Shown piece by piece: positions 51,227 to 58,950 of a stretch of DNA of 64,000 bases. The stretch lies in NCBI RefSeq assembly GCF_008386495.1, contig NZ_VTHJ01000008.1:1-64000 (forward strand). Direction: 5' to 3'. Made by a program: the position numbers and the translations under genes. The stretch's first letter is position 1. Each line of letters starts with the position of its first letter. Under the pieces are notes generated by a model that did not search any database, was not told where the DNA came from, and saw nothing but the letters and a program-made list of their open reading frames with translations. This stretch comes from Streptomyces tailanensis (GTDB lineage: Bacteria; Actinomycetota; Actinomycetes; Streptomycetales; Streptomycetaceae).

Positions 51227-52398
51227 GCCACAAGGCCAGAGAGGTGGCGAACGCCCTCAGGCAACGTATCCAGGGCGGCACGTACGCTCCGGGAGACTGG
51301 CTCCCCCAGACGCGCATACTCGCTGACGAGTTCGGCGTGGCGGCGAGCACCATCTGCCGCGCGACCGCGCGGTTGCAAGGGGAGAGACTCATCGGGTCCG
51401 GACGGCGGAGGCTGTACGTCATCGATCCGGAGAACCCGGACGCGTGCCCGCGATCGTCGGGGCGCCCTCAAGCGGGCAAGGCCGCAACGGTAGAGAGCGC
51501 CCTCAGGAAGCGAATCGCGGATGGCACGTACGCCCCCGGCGACTGGCTACCGACGCTGGACACGCTCGCTGACGAGTTCGGCGTGGCGGTAAGTACCGTT
51601 TCCGTGGCTACGGCGTGGTTACAGCAGGACGGGCTCGTCGGTTCCGGACGGCGGAGGCTGTACGTCATCGATCCGAATAAGCCGGACATTTCCCCGCGGC
51701 TCCCGCACACGGACATCGAGGAGATCCTCAGGAAGCGTCTGGCTGACGGCACCTACACGCCGGGGAGCCGGCTGCCGTCGCAGGCTGAACTGGCCAAGGA
51801 GTTCGGCACACACAGCAATATGGTCAAGGAAGCACTCAGGCCGATCAGATCCGCAGGTCTCGTCTACTACGACCAGCTGCGATGCGGGACCTATGTCGCC
51901 GACCCAGAGGGCACTCAGCCGGTCCCACACGGGGCTCGTCCCATCGAGGCAGCTGTCCGGAAGCGAATCCGGAACGGTACGTACGCCCCCCGGACGTGGC
52001 TCCCGTCCCTGAGAAAGCTGGGCGACGAGTTCAGCGTGTCGACCACCACCGTGTCGCTCGCTTTGGCGCCGTTGCAGCGGGAGAGGCTCGTCGGCGCCGC
52101 CAGCAGAAGCCGAGGGTTGTACGTCATCGACCCGGACAATTTCACCGCGCTCCCGGACGGGGCCTCGGCCCACACCTTGGAGGAGTTGGAGGGGTTTTTC
52201 CGAACCCGGCTGAGTGACGGCACCTACGAACCTGGAAGCCGCCTGCCGTCTCGGAGCGCACTGGCCGAGGAACTGAGCGTGGGAATCCAGACAATCACTC
52301 GGGCCCTCCAGCCGATCAGGGCGGACGGGCTGATAACCGTCAACGCCCGGGAGGGCACGTACGCCAGCCGCCGGGGACGCATACCGACGTCCAGCTGA
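51223..52398 (+). CDS. five tandem GntR-type winged-helix domains in one protein
   Basis: A 391-residue protein made only of five GntR-like DNA-binding units of about 75 residues. They are marked by GGTYAPGDWLPQTRILADEF, DGTYAPGDWLPTLDTLADEF, DGTYTPGSRLPSQAELAKEF, NGTYAPRTWLPSLRKLGDEF and DGTYEPGSRLPSRSALAEEL. Each is followed by the recognition helix and a wing; units 1, 2 and 4 end LYVID. There is no effector domain at either end. Units 1 and 2 share identical DNA stretches, so recent duplication occurred. The gene overlaps the previous one by ATGA and is followed by a terminator before the graspetide-linked operon. Confidence 0.85.
   Translation: MSHKAREVANALRQRIQGGTYAPGDWLPQTRILADEFGVAASTICRATARLQGERLIGSGRRRLYVIDPENPDACPRSSGRPQAGKAATVESALRKRIADGTYAPGDWLPTLDTLADEFGVAVSTVSVATAWLQQDGLVGSGRRRLYVIDPNKPDISPRLPHTDIEEILRKRLADGTYTPGSRLPSQAELAKEFGTHSNMVKEALRPIRSAGLVYYDQLRCGTYVADPEGTQPVPHGARPIEAAVRKRIRNGTYAPRTWLPSLRKLGDEFSVSTTTVSLALAPLQRERLVGAASRSRGLYVIDPDNFTALPDGASAHTLEELEGFFRTRLSDGTYEPGSRLPSRSALAEELSVGIQTITRALQPIRADGLITVNAREGTYASRRGRIPTSS
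51397..51675 (+). repeat. identical 33-base repeats inside the GntR array gene
   Basis: TCCGGACGGCGGAGGCTGTA then CGTCATCGATCCG occurs at 51397-51429 and again at 51643-51675, 246 bases (82 codons) apart. This marks duplication of winged-helix units 1 and 2. Confidence 0.75.
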
Positions 52399-52435
52399 TC
52401 CCAGAACCCGCCTGCTGTAGCTCCCCTCTGCAAGT

Positions 52436-52461
52436 CGGTCCCCCTCCCCCGAGGGGGACCG
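52436..52461 (+). terminator. hairpin between the GntR array gene and the kinase gene
   Basis: CGGTCCCCCTC, CCCC, GAGGGGGACCG is a perfect 11-base stem with a 4-base loop. No T-run follows, as is common for Streptomyces terminators. It separates the accessory operon from the graspetide-linked genes. Confidence 0.6.
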
Positions 52462-52536
52462 CATCGGCCCCCGGCCTTTCTGCACCAGGCGGGCGGCCCT
52501 CCGCACACGCTCGGCCCCTGCTACCGAGGAGGCACC

Positions 52537-53724
52537 TTGACTGGCACCGCCTTACCGCAGCCCACCGACCTGTTCGCGCTCAGCACCGACCGGATACACC
52601 GTGCCGCAGCCGACCTGTGGCCCGACGAGCCGCTGACCCTGGGCGATCACGTCCCCTCGGTCACCGGCTACGTGCACCGTGCCCGCGTCGGCGGCCGGGA
52701 GGTGTTCGCGAAGGACTCAGTCCTTGGCCTGTCCCTCGTCTCTGTGCTGCGCGGCCTCGCGGGGGACCGGGACAGGGTCCGTGCGACGCAGGCCGCATAC
52801 GCCGCCTCACCCATGTCGCTGCTCGCGCGGGAAGCCGCGCAGCTCCGCACCCTGGACGCTGCCGGGGTGAGCGTCGCCCGCTGCGCCGGTTACGCCTCGG
52901 GGGTGCTGTTCACCGTGCCCGTGACCGGCCCGACCCTCGCCGACCTGATCGCCAAAGACCCTGCCCGGACCTACGACTTGCTCACCGCGGCCGTCACCGG
53001 CCTGGAGGGGCTTCAGCACCCGCACGTGGCGGCCCAGGTCGACGCCGCGCCGATCCCGGAGCGGAGCATTGACGGCACGTTCCGCCGCAAGTTCAACGGC
53101 GTGTCAGGCCGCCTCTACATCGGACGCCTCGGCCTTGACCGGCTCGACGAGCGCACCCGCCAGGGCGTCACCGCCGTGGTCGGCGTGGTTGTGGCCCGGC
53201 TGCTGAAACTCCGCCTCGCCCCGCCGATCAGCCCCACCGTGATCGTCTACGGCGACTTGAAGCCGGAACACGTCCTGTTCCCCGACGGGCCGGACGAAGA
53301 TCCGGTGTTCATCGACCCCGGCCTAGCCCGCGGGCCCGTGCACCACGACGCCGCAAAGCTCATCTCCCGCACGTTCCTCACGCTGATCGCCGCCCCGCTC
53401 CTGGACGCCCCGGCGTCCGCCGTGGCGGACGGGATCGCCGCGTTTGTGGCCGAGTAGACCCGGACCTTGCGCGGCACACTGCGCGGGCTGTGGCTGCGGC
53501 GGCTGCTCGTGACGTGGCTGATGGACACGGTGAACATCCTGTCCACCTACCTCACCGCCCCGGCCTCCCTGCCGCTGCCCGAGCACGCCCGAGCCGTCAT
53601 CGACCGGACACAGGCCCTGTGCACGCTCCTGGACCAGGTGAGCGCCCAACTCGCGGCTGCGACGGACCCGGACGCGGCCTGGCGCCTCGCGCTGCGCGCC
53701 GTGGCGAAGGCGGCCGTCCGGTGA
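52537..53724 (+). pseudogene. APH-like kinase gene interrupted by an in-frame TAG
   Basis: The first frame (TTG 52537 with GAGGAGG upstream) gives 306 residues of a phosphotransferase fold. GREVFAKDSVLG is the ATP lysine region, LLAREAAQLRTLDAAGV holds the paired Glu, VYGDLKPEHVLF the catalytic loop (His where Asn is usual) and VFIDPGLARG the DFG-equivalent. A TAG at 53455-53457 stops it, but the same frame then continues for 88 more residues of normal helical sequence (LRGLWLRRLLVTWLMDTVNI) to 53724. The complete ancestral protein would be 395 residues. A CAG-to-TAG change is the simplest cause. The 306-residue product might still be made, or the codon read through. Confidence 0.72.
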
Positions 53725-54635
53725 CCGGCCGCACGATCGGGATCGTCGGTGCCGGCGCCGTCGGTCAGACCGTCGCCGCGCTCCTCGTCGGCGAAACGTG
53801 GTGTGAGCGGCTGCTGATCGCCTCACGCACGGCCGAGAGCGCCGCCGGGCTGGTCACCGATCTGGATGACATGGCCCACCTCGCCCGCACCGGCACGCGC
53901 GCGCTGGCCTGCGCGAGTATCGCCGAGCTGGACCGGGCGGACGCGCTGGTGATCTGTCCACGCGCCACGTTCACCAACACCGCCACCCACAACGTGCGCA
54001 TGGCCGGACTGGCAGCGAACGCCCCCCTGATCGCCGACCTCGCCCACACCTTCACCGACTACAGCGGGCCCGTGGTGATGGTCACCAACCCCGTGGACGT
54101 CCTCTCGCGCCTCTTCGCCGCCATCAGCGGCGCGGCCACTTACGGGATCGGGTCGGCGACCGACACCGCCCGCTACCGCACCACTCTCGCCGCCCACCAC
54201 CGCGTGCCCGTCGAAGCCGTGGACGGGTACGTGATCGGCGAACACGGAGACGGCGCGGTCATCTGCGCCTCAACCACCACCATCCATGGCCGCCCGTGCA
54301 CCGTGCCCCTCGACGTCATACGCGCCGAACTCACCGACCGGCCCCGCCGGATCAACTCCGGCATCGGACGCACCCGCCACGGACCGGCCGCCGCCGTCCT
54401 CTCCGCGCTGCGCAAGCTCCTCGCGCAGGAGGACGGAACTGACGTCCTGTCCGTCAACCGCGCGGGTGTGTGGCTCGGAATCCGGTTGCACATCCAGGCG
54501 GGTCAGCCGACCGTGCAGCCCCTGGAGCTGGACCCGCACGAGACAGCGGACCTGCTCACCGCCCGAACGAAACTCGAAGCCGCCTACCGCAAGATCAGCC
54601 ATCACGAACAGCAAGGAGCCCCCACGTGCCCCTGA
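53721..54635 (+). CDS. lactate/malate dehydrogenase-like protein
   Basis: A 304-residue LDH/MDH-superfamily protein. The Rossmann motif IGIVGAGAVGQTVAALLVG, VTNPVDVLSRLFAAISG and YVIGEHGDGAV (catalytic histidine in GEHGD) are conserved. Substrate-loop arginines are not obvious and the C-terminus diverges from true LDH. GTG 53721 overlaps the kinase stop as GTGA. It is probably not central metabolism: it lies between kinase-like genes in front of a RiPP precursor, so a tailoring or cofactor role is more likely. The substrate is unknown. Confidence 0.78.
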   Translation: MTGRTIGIVGAGAVGQTVAALLVGETWCERLLIASRTAESAAGLVTDLDDMAHLARTGTRALACASIAELDRADALVICPRATFTNTATHNVRMAGLAANAPLIADLAHTFTDYSGPVVMVTNPVDVLSRLFAAISGAATYGIGSATDTARYRTTLAAHHRVPVEAVDGYVIGEHGDGAVICASTTTIHGRPCTVPLDVIRAELTDRPRRINSGIGRTRHGPAAAVLSALRKLLAQEDGTDVLSVNRAGVWLGIRLHIQAGQPTVQPLELDPHETADLLTARTKLEAAYRKISHHEQQGAPTCP

Positions 54636-55756
54636 CCGCAACCCGCATCGCCGCCGACACGGCCACCGTCACGGTCGCCAGCCTGACCCCGGCCGTGGCC
54701 GACTGGTCGCGCCGCTACTTCGGCCCCTGGTGGAACGCCGCCGCCACCGAGGACGCGGGCCCCGCCGGCATCGCCGACGGCGGCGGCCTCGTCCTCGCCG
54801 ACGTCGACGCCGCCCGCGTGGACGACATCGCCGCCCTCGTCACCGACTACGGCAACGACGAGACCACCTACGCCAACGCCCGTACCCTCATTGCCCGTCA
54901 CGACGGGATCACGTACGCGGTACAGCCGGAGGAGCGGATCGGCTACCAGGCCCACGGCCGCCGCCTGGTCATCGTCGGCGACCAGCCTGAGCCGGTCGCC
55001 GTCGCCGCCGCGCGCCTGGCCCGCGAACTCGTCCGCGGCCAACTCCTCGCCGACGGCTGGACCGTGCTCCACGCCTCCGCCGTCACGCAGAACGGGGACG
55101 CCGTCCTCACCCTCGGCGACAAGGGTGCGGGCAAGACCACCACCGCCCTCCTGCTGGCACGCGCCGGATGGGAACTGCTGGCCAACGACCGCGTCTTCGT
55201 CCGCCCCGAGCCGGACGGCCGCGTGCGGGTGCTGCCGTGGCCGTCGGCCGCCGCTGTCGGCCTCGGCCTCCTCGACGCGACCGACCTGTACGCCCCGGTC
55301 CGCGAACGCGTGCTCGCCGGCGAACAGCTCCACCCCACCCAGCACCCCAAGGTGACCCAGGCCCTCCACGACGGGCGCCGTGAGCCGATCTGGCGCGAGG
55401 ACGGCAAGGAACTGAAGCCGCAGTTCTTCCCGGACCAGCTCTCCACCTGGCTCGGCCTCACCCTCAGCACCGGCGCGAGGGCGGCCGGGCTGCTCTTCCC
55501 GGCCGTGAACCCGGAGGCGACCCCGGCCCTCGTCGCGGACGACCGTGCCCTGACCGAGGCGGACGTGTTCACCTCGAAGACCGAGGACCGCTACCCGGAC
55601 ATCTTCGGCCTCACCCCCACCACCACGTCCGGCGCCCAGACGGTGACCGAGCACCTGGCCCGCCTGCCTCGCCGCTCCCTAGTGCTCAGCCACGACACCG
55701 ACGCGAACGCGGCGGTCCTGGTCAAGACCGCCGAGGAGATCACGGGCGCCCACTGA
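54626..55756 (+). CDS. HPr-kinase-like P-loop protein
   Basis: A 376-residue protein. After a 100-residue N-terminal domain, GWTVLHASAVTQNGDAVLTL leads to the Walker A loop GDKGAGKTTTALLLARAGW and the LLANDRVFV strand, in the same order as the C-terminal kinase domain of HPr kinase/phosphorylase. RiPP clusters sometimes carry such proteins to phosphorylate a peptide. GTG 54626 with AAGGAG upstream overlaps the preceding gene by 10 bases. The substrate is unproven; the adjacent precursor peptide is a candidate. Confidence 0.75.
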   Translation: MPLTATRIAADTATVTVASLTPAVADWSRRYFGPWWNAAATEDAGPAGIADGGGLVLADVDAARVDDIAALVTDYGNDETTYANARTLIARHDGITYAVQPEERIGYQAHGRRLVIVGDQPEPVAVAAARLARELVRGQLLADGWTVLHASAVTQNGDAVLTLGDKGAGKTTTALLLARAGWELLANDRVFVRPEPDGRVRVLPWPSAAAVGLGLLDATDLYAPVRERVLAGEQLHPTQHPKVTQALHDGRREPIWREDGKELKPQFFPDQLSTWLGLTLSTGARAAGLLFPAVNPEATPALVADDRALTEADVFTSKTEDRYPDIFGLTPTTTSGAQTVTEHLARLPRRSLVLSHDTDANAAVLVKTAEEITGAH

Positions 55757-55849
55757 AGCGCCGCCGCACCCCCGTATGCCCCCGGCCGGGGCCGCCTCGT
55801 TGCTCCATACGCCCTGGCGGGTTCCATCACTGCGACACAGAGGAGAGGC

Positions 55850-56146
55850 ATGTTCGTCCACTCTGACCGTCTGCCGACGAGCACGGCGGTCCCGCAGGGA
55901 ACCATCACCCCGCTGCCGTGGGGAGTCGGCCGTATGGAGCCGTATCCCACGATGGCCCCCGGGTACGCCACCGTCCGACTGGACCCGGACACCCAGACCG
56001 CCACGTTCTTCGACGCGAGTGGTCAGGTCATGGAGATGCCCGGCCACGGCACCAGCACCGGCACCAGCCCCTCCACGGGCACCAGCCCCGACGGGCAGAA
56101 CCAGGGCGCCACGGACAGCGACACCGGGAGCGACAGCGACCAGTGA
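55850..56146 (+). CDS. tgmA: graspetide precursor peptide (putative ATP-grasp target RiPP)
   Basis: A 98-residue peptide with AGGAGAGG directly before ATG 55850. The leader contains the family-type segment LPWGVGRMEPYPTMAPGY, then RLDPDTQTATFFDASGQVME. From about residue 65 the sequence becomes rich in Gly, Thr and Ser (GHGTSTGTSPSTGTSP) and ends in Asp- and Ser-rich TDSDTGSDSDQ. This supplies hydroxyl donors and carboxylate acceptors for ATP-grasp-made ester cross-links. The ligase gene starts in its stop codon. Which Thr/Ser-Asp pairs react cannot be told from sequence. Confidence 0.85.
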   Translation: MFVHSDRLPTSTAVPQGTITPLPWGVGRMEPYPTMAPGYATVRLDPDTQTATFFDASGQVMEMPGHGTSTGTSPSTGTSPDGQNQGATDSDTGSDSDQ

Positions 56147-57096
56147 GTGACACGCGTCCGGTGTTGGTCGTCACCAGCCTGAACGACCCCACCGCCGACG
56201 TGGTGATTCGCGAGCTGCACGGCCGGGACATCCCGGTCGTGCGGCTCGACTCGGGGGACTTCCCCGCATCGCTGTCGGTGGAGGCAGAGATCACCCTGCA
56301 CGGGATCGAGGGCCGCCTCCTCACCCCCTCCCGCACCGCGGACCTCGCCGCCGTCCGCTCCCTCTACTACCGCCGGCCGACCGGGTTCGCCTTTCCGCAC
56401 CTCAGTGACCAGGACGCACGGTTCGCCATTACGCAGGCCCGGTACGGGCTCGGCGGGGTGCTGGCCGCCCTGCCGGGCTGCCTGTACGTCAACCACCCGC
56501 ACCGCATCGGGGACGCGGAGTTCAAACCGTCCGGGCTCGCCGAGGCGGTAGAAGCCGGCTTCTTGGTGCCGCCCACGCTCATCACCTCCAGCCCCGACGC
56601 GGCCCGGGCGTTCATCAAGCGGCACGGTTCGGTCATCTACAAGCCGCTGCACAACCCCGTCTATCGGGTTGACGGGGTATCGAACGTCGTCAAGGTCGCC
56701 GAGGTGTCGGCCGCGGACATCGATGACGGCGTGGCGGGCACGGCCCACCTGTTCCAGAAACGCATCCCCAAGACTGCGGACGTACGGGTGACCGTCATCG
56801 GCACCCGGGTGTTCTGCGTTCGCATCGACTCCGACCTGTTGGACTGGCGCACCCACTACGACCGGCTCACCTACACCCCCGTGGAGCCGCCACCGGGCAT
56901 CGCGCTGGCACTGCGCCACTACATGGACCACTTCGGGCTTGTCTTCGGGGCTTTCGACTTCTGCGTGGCCGAGGACGGGCAATGGTGGTTCCTGGAGTGC
57001 AACCCCTCCGGTCAGTGGTACTGGCTGGAACCTGAGACGGGTCTGCCCATGTGCGCAGCCCTGGCAGACCTCTTGGAGAGGAAGACCACGACGTGA
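56143..57096 (+). CDS. tgmB: ATP-grasp ribosomal peptide maturase, SAV_5884 type
   Basis: A 317-residue ATP-grasp ligase. The N-terminal domain starts RPVLVVTSLNDPTADVVIRE with LYYRRPTGFAFP. The ATP-grasp fold has VIYKPLHNPVYRVDG, VFGAFDFCVAEDGQWWF and the Mg-binding end LECNPSGQWYWLEPETGLP. These are hallmarks of graspetide maturases, which activate an Asp/Glu side chain with ATP and form ester links to Thr/Ser. GTG 56143 overlaps the precursor stop (GTGA), and the methyltransferase follows with the same overlap. Confidence 0.9.
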   Translation: MSDTRPVLVVTSLNDPTADVVIRELHGRDIPVVRLDSGDFPASLSVEAEITLHGIEGRLLTPSRTADLAAVRSLYYRRPTGFAFPHLSDQDARFAITQARYGLGGVLAALPGCLYVNHPHRIGDAEFKPSGLAEAVEAGFLVPPTLITSSPDAARAFIKRHGSVIYKPLHNPVYRVDGVSNVVKVAEVSAADIDDGVAGTAHLFQKRIPKTADVRVTVIGTRVFCVRIDSDLLDWRTHYDRLTYTPVEPPPGIALALRHYMDHFGLVFGAFDFCVAEDGQWWFLECNPSGQWYWLEPETGLPMCAALADLLERKTTT

Positions 57097-58223
57097 CCGA
57101 TGACGACAAGGCCCTGCGCCTCGCTCTCGCCGAGCGCCTGGCCGCCAGCGGCCACCTGCGCACCGAGCCTTGGCAAGCTGCCGTGGAGGCCGTGCCCCGG
57201 CAGGAGTTCCTGCGCAGCGGCTTCTTCGAACGGGTCGACAGCCCCGGCCCCACAGCGTGGCGGCCGATCCTCCCCGATGACCCCCGGTGGTTGGGTAGCT
57301 GCTACGAAGACACCTCCCTCGTCACCCAGATCGCCGGCACCATCGCCCCGCAGGACATCTGCGGCGAGATCCTGCGCGAGCCCACCTCGTCCAGCACCCT
57401 GCCCGGGCTCGTTGTCCGCATGCTCGAAGACCTCCAGGTCAAGGACGGCCACCGAGTGCTGGAGATCGGCACGGGCACCGGCTACTCCACCGGCCTGCTC
57501 TGCCACCGCCTCGGCGAAGACCTCGTGACGTCCATGGAGGTGGACCCGGAGGTCTCCATCCGTGCCCGTGCAGCGCTCGGGCACGCCGGGTATGCGCCGC
57601 TCCTGATCGCAGGCGACGGGCTGGCCGGCCACCCCGACGGCGGCCCGTACGACCGGCTGATTGCTACGTGCGGCGTCACCGAGCTCCCCTATGCGTGGGT
57701 GGAGCAGACCCGGCCCGGCGGGATCATCCTCGCCACACTGTCCGGCTGGCTCTACTCCTCCGAACTGGCACGGCTCACCGTGGAAGAGGACGGGACGGCC
57801 CGCGGCCGACTCCTCGACGGGCAAGTCTCCTTCATGATCGCCCGCCCCCAACTCCCGCCCCCGCTCGGCCTCCTGCCGGACATCGACGACGGCGAGGAAC
57901 GCACCACCGGGCTCCCCCCGAACGCTCTGGACGACTGGAACACGCGCTTCGTCGCCCAGCTCGCAGCCCCCCACGCGCAGCGCCTCACCATCGACCGTGA
58001 CGCCCGCACCGAACACCTCCTGATCGACGTCGACGCCGGCGCCTGGGCCGCCGTCGCCCAGGACGGCGAGACCTGGACCGTCCGCCAGGGCGGGCCCGCT
58101 CGCCTGTGGGACGACGTCGAGGAGACCGTCACCCAGTGGCGGGCCCACGGCGCCCCGGGCCTGGACCAGTTCGAGGTCACCGTCACCCCAGACGAGCAGA
58201 CAGTGACCTGGTCCAGGGTCTGA
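57093..58223 (+). CDS. tgmC: PIMT-like O-methyltransferase of an ATP-grasp peptide system
   Basis: A 376-residue protein with an N-terminal protein-L-isoaspartate O-methyltransferase-like domain. ASGHLRTEPWQAAVEAVPRQ begins it, EPTSSSTLPGLVVRMLEDLQ is the substrate region, and RVLEIGTGTGYSTGLL is SAM motif I. The C-terminal extension of about 150 residues includes LTIDRDARTEHLLIDVDAGA. In graspetide clusters such enzymes methylate an Asp of the cross-linked peptide and can lead to an aspartimide (known from fuscimiditide-type products). GTG 57093 overlaps the ligase stop as GTGA. Confidence 0.88.
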   Translation: MTDDDKALRLALAERLAASGHLRTEPWQAAVEAVPRQEFLRSGFFERVDSPGPTAWRPILPDDPRWLGSCYEDTSLVTQIAGTIAPQDICGEILREPTSSSTLPGLVVRMLEDLQVKDGHRVLEIGTGTGYSTGLLCHRLGEDLVTSMEVDPEVSIRARAALGHAGYAPLLIAGDGLAGHPDGGPYDRLIATCGVTELPYAWVEQTRPGGIILATLSGWLYSSELARLTVEEDGTARGRLLDGQVSFMIARPQLPPPLGLLPDIDDGEERTTGLPPNALDDWNTRFVAQLAAPHAQRLTIDRDARTEHLLIDVDAGAWAAVAQDGETWTVRQGGPARLWDDVEETVTQWRAHGAPGLDQFEVTVTPDEQTVTWSRV

Positions 58224-58251
58224 CGGCAACGTGCACCAGGAGGCACGGACG

Positions 58252-58569
58252 ATGGCAGAAGAGGAGCCCCTGCACGAGTGGGCCGCCCGACGAGACCGGC
58301 GCCGGGCAGCGGATCGGGAGATCACCGGTACACGAAGGGCCGCTCCTCTCGCCGATGGAGCCCGCGCCTCCCACGTCGTCCCCGACGCCCCACGCGCTCT
58401 GATGGAGTGGGACGGACACTCTTGGGTGACGGTCGGCGTCGCCGCGAACGCGGACGCCGCCCGGGAATTCCTCGGCCATGTGCCCGCTCCTGCCCCCGAG
58501 ACCGGGCCGGACGTCCAGCCTGCCTCGCCCGGTCTTGGCCCCGGCCGAGGACGTCACCGAAAGCCCTGA
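58252..58569 (+). CDS. DUF6087-like small protein
   Basis: A 105-residue hydrophilic protein with AGGAGG upstream of ATG 58252. PLHEWAARRDRRRAADREI near the N-terminus and PRALMEWDGHSWVTVGVAAN in the middle match the DUF6087 pattern as remembered from Streptomyces RiPP and regulator loci. There is no catalytic motif. It closes the graspetide operon, 28 bases after the methyltransferase gene. Confidence 0.6.
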   Translation: MAEEEPLHEWAARRDRRRAADREITGTRRAAPLADGARASHVVPDAPRALMEWDGHSWVTVGVAANADAAREFLGHVPAPAPETGPDVQPASPGLGPGRGRHRKP

Positions 58570-58820
58570 GTGAGGAAAGGTGACGGGCGCCAGACCGGCC
58601 CCGTCCGTCCGCTCCCCTCGTGGCGGATGGGCGGGGCCCGTTTCATGCACGTAGCTCATGCCTCAGTGGTGTACCGACGCCAGCATTCCGCGTCCGATGT
58701 ATTGCGCATTCCAGCCAGGCTGGCGCATTGTGGTCGCCCGTCGCCTCACCGGCGCCCCCTTTGGAGGGTTCCGGCTCCTCCCCCGGGGGTGATGGCGCGC
58801 CCCAAGCGGGGCGTTGGACT

Positions 58821-58860
58821 GGTGTCCCGGCCGGGCTTCCCCCGTCCCGGCCGGGACACC
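58821..58860 (+). terminator. strong hairpin downstream of the graspetide operon
   Basis: GGTGTCCCGGCCGGG and CCCGGCCGGGACACC form a perfect 15-base stem with a 10-base loop. The surrounding stretch 58570-58950 has no gene. It also carries CATGCCTCAGTGGTGTACCG at 58657, which is repeated imperfectly at 58950. Confidence 0.6.
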
Positions 58861-58950
58861 GCGATGTGCGACTCGGCGGGCCGTCTCGTCGAGCGGCGCC
58901 AGGTGCGGGCGGTCATGCCTGCCGTGTGACGGTGAGAATGTGGTCCTTCC

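Noticed and set aside
53455..53457. TAG used as a coded pyrrolysine-like residue
   Set aside because: No supporting gene or stem-loop was seen, and Streptomyces normally use TAG as stop. Mutation is simpler.
53467..53724. An independent small gene of 85 codons after the kinase
   Set aside because: It is in the same frame as the kinase, starts with a rare TTG without a ribosome site, and reads as the missing C-terminus of the kinase.
55850..56146. Lanthipeptide or lasso peptide precursor
   Set aside because: The core has no cysteine, and there is no LanC, LanM, B-protein or C-protein nearby. ATP-grasp and PIMT-like partners point to a graspetide.
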